Notes under the pieces: generated by a model
Databases searched by the model: none
Seen by the model: the letters and a program-made list of their open reading frames with translations, nothing else
Told to the model about the DNA's origin: nothing
Position numbers and translations under genes: made by a program
Shown here: positions 55,901 to 64,000 of the stretch, one piece after another
Layout: each line of letters opens with the position of its first letter
Numbering within the stretch: the stretch's first letter is position 1
DNA from: Synchiropus splendidus
Taxonomy: Eukaryota; Chordata; Actinopteri; Syngnathiformes; Callionymidae
DNA length: 64,000 nucleotides
NCBI RefSeq assembly: GCF_027744825.2
Contig: NC_071347.1
Location: 17,037,001 to 17,101,000 of the forward strand
Reading direction: 5' to 3'

Positions 55901-56166
55901 GCAGCTTCAGCTGCTCGCAGGCCGGGGAGGACTGCACCTGCACGCTGCAGCCAGAGGACCCGGTGGCTCGCACCTTCACCTACCAAGGCGTGGCAGACTG
56001 CGAGTCCATCACCTCCACACTCACCCTCTACTTCCTGCTGCAGATCCTGCTCAACCTGGTCCAGGCACTAGTGTGCGCCATCGCCACCTTCATCATGTGG
56101 AAGCACCGCTACCAAGTCTTCTTCGCAGGACTGCAGATCAGATCACCGTCCTGGCAGAAGGTCTAG
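52707..56166 (+). CDS. sspn: Sarcospan, span of coding exons
   Basis: Tetraspan membrane protein of the dystrophin-glycoprotein complex, tightly associated with the sarcoglycans at the muscle sarcolemma. Exons 52707-52928, 54738-54824 and 55816-56166 join in phase 0 to 219 aa (human 243). Membrane segments lie at about 33-58 (FPLLVAVLQLLLGLAVTVVA), 69-88, 104-126 (LLYFVLCAVGLVISVLVMAF) and 172-197 (TLYFLLQILLNLVQALVCAI). The large extracellular loop (127-170) has cysteines at 136, 143, 145 and 165. FLMSAISPSLLARETPHWAG and MWKHRYQVFF closely match human. The N-terminal tail is shorter than in human. The start is the first ATG before the conserved frame; a slightly different N-terminus is possible. 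Confidence 0.96.
52929..54737 (+). other. sspn: sspn intron 1
   Basis: Noncoding. Contains one interspersed repeat copy (about 53340-53520) and a short GT microsatellite near 54575. Confidence 0.7.
53340..53520. mobile_element. Common fish interspersed repeat, degraded
   Basis: gggttctaatctgagtcatg, ccactagagccaggtgcccc, ggtgggaggaaatctgagtg and ggaaggaaacccgc follow the order of a very common fish repeat (gaaccactgagccaccgtgccgcc ... ggaggaaaccggagtacc ... ggaggaaacccacgc). Family name not assigned. Confidence 0.55.
54738..54824 (+). CDS. sspn: sspn coding exon 2
   Basis: Residues 75-103, LCLVSVVGLILYCVTYRPDE then RSSLQFIVK, before donor GTGAGT. Human equivalent VCLVAYLGLFMLCVSYQVDE. Confidence 0.95.
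54825..55815 (+). other. sspn: sspn intron 2
   Basis: Mostly the 627-bp transposon at 54970-55596. Confidence 0.7.
54970..55596. mobile_element. Nonautonomous DNA transposon, hAT-like (627 bp)
   Basis: Starts agtgatgggtcctgc and ends tgtacccatcatt, an inverted pair. It is flanked by perfect direct repeats agcaacccct (54960-54969 and 55597-55606), longer than but containing an 8-bp hAT-style target duplication. Noncoding, with an internal AT-rich part (55200-55480). Unrelated in sequence to the 841/828-bp pair. Confidence 0.7.
55816..56166 (+). CDS. sspn: sspn last coding exon
   Basis: Residues 104-219, from LLYFVLCAVG to LQIRSPSWQKV, then TAG. Carries membrane segments 3 and 4 and the extracellular loop. 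Confidence 0.96.
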   Translation, partial: LLYFVLCAVGLVISVLVMAFAGHHYSQASSFSCSQAGEDCTCTLQPEDPVARTFTYQGVADCESITSTLTLYFLLQILLNLVQALVCAIATFIMWKHRYQVFFAGLQIRSPSWQKV

Positions 56167-56700
56167 AGACCCTCCTTCGGGCTCAGTTGAAAGAGCTCAA
56201 TGAAAGCCACAATGTCACCAGTGAATCTTAAAAATGTCATTCAGAAGAAGCAGCAGCTTGACTGTGTCTTCTTAAGTTGTCAGGCTTGATTTAAAACAAA
56301 ATAAAAGAAAGCCCTCCTGAGCAGCGGCGGAGCCAACAGATAAACACAAGATTGTGTTGAGTTGAAAACTTCTCTGACAGTTAAAATGCTTTTGACAGTG
56401 TTGGTACCCACAGCCCTGTGCTGCAGCCTGATCTACTCACCAAACAAAGCCAGAAAGAAGGGAAAAGAAAAGGCTCAAAATAAAAAGAGAGGAATCCAGG
56501 AGTTGAAGCTGCACCTCCACTCCAGGTCTCTGGAGGATGTCCAGTCTCTCCGAGAGTCTCCAGTACAGCATTACTTTAGCAAATGTAATCCATTTTATCC
56601 TCGCAACTGACCCAACCATGAGATCTGGAACGCCACAGGACAGAAAGGAAATGGGAGGCAACTTAAGTTATGGTGCGAATCTCACAATAAACAGCCCTCA
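56167..56700 (+). other. sspn: sspn 3' UTR (extent uncertain)
   Basis: Possible polyadenylation signals AATAAA at 56300-56305 and 56686-56691. The true 3' end cannot be chosen from sequence alone. Confidence 0.5.
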
Positions 56701-56886
56701 GATATGGATGACAGAAGAACCCAGTTCCTATAGAAAACTTGGTGATCCTCATCGCTCCTCACGCAGAAACAAATCACTTCAGGAAAGTCTTGACTCGTGT
56801 GTTTGTTGTTTTTTATTCTATTTGGAGTAAGACTGTGGTGATGTATTTTTCAGTACTATTTTACATTTCCTGATGCCACAAACTTT

Positions 56887-57331
56887 GCTAACAACCATGA
56901 GCTAACAACAGTGTGCTAACAACCGTGAGCTAACAACCGCCAGCTAACAATGGTGGGCTAACAACAACATTGAGCTAGCAACTGTAGGCCAACAACCGTG
57001 AGCTGACTACTGAGGAATAACAACCGTGAGCTAACAACAGTGGGCTAACAACCGTGAGCTAACAGCCACAGACTACACAGTGGCCTAACAACATTGAGCT
57101 AACAAACGTTAGCTAACAATAGTGAGCTAACAACATTGAGCTAGCAACTGTAGGCCAACAACCATGAGCTGACTACTGTGGAATAACAACCGTGAGCTAA
57201 CAACAATGGCCTAACAACATTGAGCTAACAACAGTGAGCTAACAACTGTGGAATAACAACCGCCAGCCAACAATCGTGGGCTAACAACGGTAAGCTAACA
57301 ACAGTGGCCTAATAACATTGAGCTAACAAGC
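56887..57331 (+). repeat. 14-bp minisatellite, about 31 units with higher-order block
   Basis: Tandem units of the type gctaacaaccgtga with variants (gctaacaacagtgg, gctagcaactgtag, aataacaaccgtga). Most are 14 bp, with one of 12 and one of 17. A five-unit block at 56974-57043 recurs at 57140-57209, 166 bp away, showing a secondary duplication within the array. Confidence 0.93.
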
Positions 57332-59159
57332 ACAAGTTAAGCTGTGCTGAAGTACAGTTCAATATATTTTAATAGACAAAGTAAAACAGGATGTTACTGA
57401 AAAGACTTTGAGAAGTCACTTTATGACAAATGTATAGATATAAAGTAGGATTCTATGTATTATTTGGCAAAAAATAACATGTACAAATGCTACATTCAAG
57501 TTCTCTCTTTATTAACGCCCAATCACATTTTGTCAGTTTCGTCACGGTTTGTATGGTTTTATATTTATTGTTTGGAAATAATGAAATGAAAAATAAAAAT
57601 GACAGTGTGTTTTTAAGTTTCATTTGTTTAGCTTTAAGATTTCTGCTTCCTAGTGTTTGAGTCAGAGACCAAGTAGGAATGTGAGACCAAACTGAACTAC
57701 TAGTTTGTTCCGATGCATCCAGCATTTCAGTTCCTGATTTATCTTGCAGTAAGAAATAAACGTGTGTCTCTATATGACTGACTCAGTCTCATGCTACTAG
57801 ACTCATGCTTCTGTATTCAGATTGGTCTTGACTCGGTCTTGAGTTATTAGGTGCCTTAGACTACATCACTACTGCTTTGAAATAAACTCTTTTTCTTAAT
57901 ATCATTTTTATGACGCCTGCTTCAGATGAGCAGCTAAAAACAGTTTTGCTCAACATATACTTTGGTTTTATGGTCTTCTTCTGCTGGAGAAGGGGTTTTC
58001 ATATGAAACTGGTGACAGCACCTTTCAACTACTTGATTCAAAGTCCTCCATGTTTCGTCAGAGCTGTACAAATACAAGCTTCACACTGACCAGTAGTGAC
58101 CGGTTCAGCTGCGGGTCATTGTTCCATCATGAAAGAGTGGCAGAGCTGCAGAGAGAATGATGGGGGGATGAAGCCGGGGGTGATGAGAGGGAGGACTCAG
58201 ACAAGCGCAAGCACAAAAAGTTCTCTCACGATGTGCTTGACTCATTTTGTTAAAGACGCAATGAAGTGTCAGCCGATGGTGGGACAAAACTAAATATCAC
58301 ATAAATCTACTTCAAGTAAGTTCAACTTGAAGTTGAAACGCCAAATAGAAACTCGCACTGCAGAAATTGGGAGCAGAATGGGGCAGAATTTATCAAAAGA
58401 TATTGTCAGTTCACACTCTATTTACGACACGTCCTCCTCATACGCAAGTTGCCGGACCAACTGGTTTCCACATGGTTGTGATCACCTCAGCATCAGCTGA
58501 ATAAACTTCCCTCTTGAGTCTCTGAGAGCAACGTTTCGCATCAAGCTCTGAAACAACTCTGCCACAGTCTCAAGCACCAACAACAGCGTGAGTCATTGTT
58601 ACTTCAAAACTCACTTCATTCTGATTCAGGAGTGACAGAGTTACTTTTCCCAGTAGTGTTGTGTGATTACCGAAGTACGATTTGTTATTGAAAGATTTCA
58701 CAGCTACTTCCAGTTATTACAATCAGCAAGACTGGAGAAATAAAGTCATCACAACGCGATGACATCACCAGAAACCAATAGAACACACCAACATCTAGAT
58801 CAAAATAAACACGTCCAAAATAAAAAGAAGGGTCAGATTAGACTTTAGGAAAGAAGTTGTTTACAGTCTGGAAGCTACACAGTCCTTTCCCTGGAAAATG
58901 AGAAAAGAAATACTGAAGAATAAAGTAGGAAAGGCAGCGCCACAAATAAAACACCAACAAGACGGGAGGATCCTGACTGGCCCTATACAAACTTCAACAC
59001 CTCGACCTCTGAAAACAGAACAGGGGCCCTTGAGTGGAGTTCTTCTGTCACTGTGGAGAAAGAATGATGAAGGTTAGAAGCCATTTCCCTGTTGCCCTAG
59101 GCCAGAGCGTGAGCTCCTAGTCACATGACGTCACAGTCGTATAGTGGTTAGCGCTCATT

Positions 59160-59600
59160 CACGTGATTCACCTTCTGCCTGGCATTTCCAACCTCAACAT
59201 CTTCCTACCAATGTACTGGCTCTCTCTCCTCTGTACATGTCCAAACCATCTCAATCTAGCCTCTCTGACTTGGTCTCCTAAACACCTGACCACATGTGCT
59301 GTCCCTCTGATCCTATCATCATCCTGCTCACTCCCAGAGAGAAGCTCAGCATCTTCATCTCTGCTACCTCCAGCTCTGCCTCCTCTCTTTTCCTCAGTGC
59401 CTCTGTGTCCAAACCATACAACATTGCTGGCCCCACCACCCTTTTGGACACTTTCCCTTTCATCCTCGCCGACACCCCTTTGTCACACATCACACCTGAC
59501 ACTTTTCTCCAATGATTCCATCCTGCCTGCACCCGCTTCTTCAACTCTTTCGCACACTTTCCATCCCCCTGGTCAGTTGAGCCTCAGCACTTAAAATGGA
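59160..59600 (-). mobile_element. LINE reverse-transcriptase C-terminal remnant
   Basis: Minus-strand frame 59278-59544 encodes KRVQAGWNHWRKVSGVMCDK, then VSARMKGKVSKRVVGPAMLY and GLDTEALRKREEAELEVAEM, the hallmark C-terminal part of a fish non-LTR retrotransposon polyprotein. It is the best preserved of three related fragments in the window (others 11200-11560 and 27420-28310). The ORF is truncated at both ends, so the element is dead. The clade was not determined. Confidence 0.75.
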
Positions 59601-61083
59601 AATAAAAACATTGTCAGTTTGAAAACGTGCTCCACTGAAATACACTTCTTTAATAAAGATAAAGGAAAGTGTCATTCAACACAAGGGGGAAAGAAGGCAG
59701 CACCTAATCTCATTTGGACCGTATCCATTGAAGAATGAAGCATTACACATTCATTTGCTCTCAGGAAACAAGTGCTCATAAAGTGATGACTGGACCAGGA
59801 GCGGCCACTCGTCTGGCTGCGATTCAAATTTGACACCTCATGTGACTGAGCTTCGCAGCAACACAGGAAGTCACATGCTGCTTACCGTACTCCATGTGTA
59901 TTTATAATGAAACGAGACGACGCCCCCCCCCTCCTCCTCCCTCCTCTTCCTCATGAATGCGTAACAGCGCTGTGCTGAATCGATCCTCTTAGGTTGAGGG
60001 ATATCAGATCTTGTGGCCCGACCGGGACCAGCGGGGAAACCAGCGAGGACGCACGGCAGCGATGCCGTCACGTCTCCTCAGCCAGGTCTCATGACACAGA
60101 CATGGAGTGAACAAAACACTCTCAGTCCACAGAGACATATGACTCCATCTTCGTTTAGCTTCAACTGAATCATCAGAGAGAGAGAAAGAGCGAGGCGGCT
60201 AGTGCCACGGGGCCTATAGGTTCCAGTCACTTTGTTGCCACAGGGGCTGAACGTTCAGCACGAGAGCTGCGCTTGGATAATTGGCTGTGAAATTCTGCTC
60301 TTCTCCTTCTTCTGCTTATCTGAGAGGTCGCGGGGGCAGCAGTCTAAAAAAAGAAGCCCAAACGCACTCTCCCTGAAACCCACTCCACACCTAGTTTGTC
60401 CACCAAACTGGACTCTCCTGAATCAGCTCACTGAGTCCAGTTTCTTCTCCACACAGAGAAGCAGCAGCTATGCTCTGGACCTGAATAACTGAGCTCCTCA
60501 CGGTATCTCGAAGGGAAGGGAGTGTGCACACTGATGCAGTGTCCACGTGACTTAATATCAACCAGTCGATCTCTCACTCCATTCTCTCACTCAAGAACAC
60601 TAGATAGTTGAGCTCCTCCCCCGGGGAAGGATCTCATCTCCATCCAGGACGGCACCTTTCCCGGCTGAGAATTGAGCTCTTTTGTTTTAGAGAACACAAA
60701 GATCAAACAACAAAAAAACATACACTCCTCATTAAGGACAGAACCAGACTTAAGTGACTTTATTATAAAGCCAAGAAGACTCACAGTCACCATTCGCCAA
60801 GTCCTTCCCGCACATAAGTCGGACATACGCATCAGTCTTCCGTCATGATGAGGCTGTAATGTAAAGCTCTGTCAGTCCACGACACCACTCGCCTTTTCCA
60901 TCACAAGCTTGGGTGGTGAGTCAGAGAACAAGATCATTGATATATGCTGACTGTCCATCAGACAAGGGGTCGTCTCGCAGAGAAGGACACCAATGCTGCC
61001 ATAAAGGCTTCAAGTCAAGATGCCTCTGGGGCGTAAAGGACAAGAAAATAGAAGGAAATAAAAGGAGATGGACGGAATTCAAG

Positions 61084-61116
61084 TTGAGAATTGAGTCCTC
61101 ACAACTCAATTCTCAA
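61084..61116. repeat. Perfect 13-bp inverted repeat (hairpin)
   Basis: ttgagaattgagt (61084-61096), seven-base loop cctcaca, actcaattctcaa (61104-61116). Function unknown. Confidence 0.85.
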
Positions 61117-62039
61117 ACAATGCATTAGCAGAAAGCAGAAGTATTTGGTTTTCAGCGCGTGTGTACAATCAAAATTCAATAGAATTTCGTTTCCAGATAC
61201 AACCGTAAGATATATATTGTTATTCTGATGAGGTTCTCATAAGTGGGTCAAACCCCGGCGCCATCTTGTGATGTCGGCAACGCCGGTGTGCTGTTCAATG
61301 AAAGAGTAGAACTAGGGTTATGTCAGTGGTTTCTGAGGAAGAAGAGCAGGTTCACAAAACGAAGGACTTGTCTGAACGTGAAGGATCAGAGACAACGCTG
61401 AGTCCTAATGTAAATCACTCTTAAGAGTCATACATAACATAAGGCGTTGGGATAAAACTATTGACTTTCCTCCTCACCAATGCTGTGATAGGTTGTTTAC
61501 ATTTACAGTCGGTTTTAAAACCTGTTTGAGTCAAGCTTTCAAAGCAAAGTTGCCACCCGTCCCTCATTCTTTAAACTTGATTCACCTATTGCTTTTGACT
61601 CTCTTCATCTTTTGGTTAGAACAGGCTACACGCTCACTGGCACCAGCAGCACATCTAGCTGTCACGGAGCAGTTCAGCATTTCTCCTCTGACTGAAGAGC
61701 TTTTTTTGCATGTTGAATTTCCCCACTGTGGGATTGAAAAAGGCCTTTTACTCTAATGTAATGTAATATAATATAATATAAAATAAAGGCTGGTTTCTGG
61801 TTCTCACTCTATAACACTGCTCTGCATTTGATTCACTTAGAAATAACTGTAGTTATTTTGTATCGTAATGCAACAGAACCAAGTCAAAACTAGCTATTTC
61901 ATGGTGTTGTACTTGGGACCAGGGAACCCAGGAAAAACACAGCTGCCACGCTAACTTGAGTTGAGCAGAAATGTGACTGTGTAACATGACGACACGAAAA
62001 GTGTGTCTATGCTTTTCCAAAAAAACAACAACAAAAAAC

Positions 62040-62654
62040 TAAAATAAAATAGATACACTGCACAAGAATGACACATTTATTACAACATTTTCAGTTTGCA
62101 GATTAAAAACAACCACAGGGAAGGTAAAATGACGTCCTTGGAAAAGACAAACGTACAAACATGAAAGCAACTGGAGGAGCAACTTTCTGTACCAAAAGTT
62201 AGACAAAGTTACAATACATGTTTTAAGTAAAATGAGAAATAACTTTTTTTTATTCACATTTAAATACTAGTTTGTTGGAAATAGTTAAAAAGGCGGTGCG
62301 GTGAACGTGATGGATGAAAGTGCACTTTAGGGCTATTGCAGCGTTTACGAACGGACAAAGGCAGCTCCAACTCCAGTTAGGAAAAATACATCTCAACCGA
62401 GGCGGGAAAGCTCAAAGGAAGAAGAGTCCATTAGTGTGCACAACCCAAACTGTGCAGTCGCCGGGTTTCGACAAGTCGGAGTTAACTGTGACCGTTCACA
62501 CTTGCTGTTGGCGACACCGCGTCGGCAGAGGTGGACATTTACTCACCAGCTCTCCACGAGACACAGCCAAGTGACTGAGCTCGACTCAAGGGTGCCACTG
62601 GATCTGTGGCATATGTGTCTTAGCGATGGTACCACGTCAAATATGGTCGCAGGT
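62040..62654 (-). other. itpr2: itpr2 3' UTR
   Basis: From the stop codon to a minus-strand AATAAA (TTTATT near 62074-62079), about 0.6 kb. The boundary is inferred. Confidence 0.55.
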
Positions 62655-62762
62655 CTAAGGGCAATGGTTGTTCTTCAGGTTGGAGCTGTGGGTGAAAGAG
62701 TTGTTCGGTTGAGCGGGGCCCAGGAACCCAAGTCTCTGCTTGTTCTTCCTCTGCTCGGTCAT
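62655..62762 (-). CDS. itpr2: Inositol 1,4,5-trisphosphate receptor type 2, last coding exon (partial gene)
   Basis: The C-terminal 35 residues, MTEQRKNKQRLGFLG followed by a divergent tail ending NNHCP, then TAG. The human ITPR2 end also reads MTEQRKNKQRLGFLG, while ITPR1 has MTEQRKQKQRIGLLG, so type 2 is favoured. The acceptor TTCCACAG sits immediately upstream in phase 0. The protein is the tetrameric ER calcium-release channel gated by IP3; this exon covers the cytosolic C-terminal end after the coiled coil. The rest of the gene lies beyond the window on the right; no further exon was seen at 62763-64000. Confidence 0.9.
   Translation of the reverse strand: MTEQRKNKQRLGFLGPAQPNNSFTHSSNLKNNHCP

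Positions 62763-64000
<1,238 letters not shown>

Larger units (their letters stand above)
56701..62039. other. Interval between sspn and itpr2 3' ends
   Basis: No gene seen. Contains a 14-bp minisatellite (56887-57331), a LINE reverse-transcriptase remnant (59160-59600) and a perfect 13-bp hairpin (61084-61116). Small open frames have no recognisable motif. Confidence 0.6.

Noticed and set aside
59140..59162. tRNA A-box-like sequence (gtatagtggttagcgctc)
   Set aside because: No B-box or cloverleaf follows at the right distance. It adjoins a LINE remnant.

Overview
This window is nuclear DNA of a ray-finned (teleost) fish. Intron-containing vertebrate genes with standard GT-AG splice sites, a compact arrangement and several teleost-type interspersed repeats all support this. 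The species cannot be read from the sequence. No bacterial, viral, CRISPR or organellar feature is present.

Five genes are supported by reading exons across splice junctions, with phase checked at every junction: kras (minus, about 8.6-19.0 kb, with both alternative terminal exons 4A and 4B), rassf8 (plus, 5' noncoding exon near 23.7 kb, CDS 35.0-45.0 kb), bhlhe41/dec2 (minus, 49.3-50.8 kb), sspn (plus, 52.7-56.2 kb) and the last coding exon of itpr2 (minus, 62.66-62.76 kb). Order and orientation (kras-, rassf8+, bhlhe41-, sspn+, itpr2-) match the human 12p12.1-p11.2 block, but the interval is far more compact. Human LMNTD1, which lies between KRAS and RASSF8, is not recognisable here.

Layout: 1-8.6 kb is intergenic sequence beyond the kras 3' end, with one LINE tail, one hAT-like element of 841 bp and a CTCF-like motif. 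8.6-19.1 kb is kras. 19.1-23.6 kb is the divergent interval between the kras and rassf8 promoters and carries a SINE. 23.6-46.25 kb is rassf8, whose introns hold LINE fragments, an 82-bp VNTR, MITE-like elements and a second 828-bp copy of the same hAT-like element. 46.25-48.4 kb lies between the convergent rassf8 and bhlhe41 3' ends: a purine-rich AT-rich tract, a strong CTCF-like site and a perfect hairpin. 50.8-52.6 kb is the bhlhe41/sspn divergent promoter interval. 56.2-62.0 kb lies between sspn and itpr2 and has a 14-bp minisatellite and a LINE reverse-transcriptase remnant. A 176-bp GA microsatellite lies upstream of the itpr2 last exon, in what should be an itpr2 intron.

The genes do not form a pathway. 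They share an old syntenic neighbourhood. kras is a membrane-bound GTPase switch. rassf8 is a Ras-association-domain coiled-coil scaffold. bhlhe41 is a circadian transcriptional repressor. sspn is a tetraspan subunit of the dystrophin-glycoprotein complex. itpr2 is an ER calcium channel. I did not find a new biological system. The points most worth checking are the two tandem arrays, the CTCF-like sites between genes, the rassf8 upstream ORFs and several unique noncoding stretches that resemble conserved elements.
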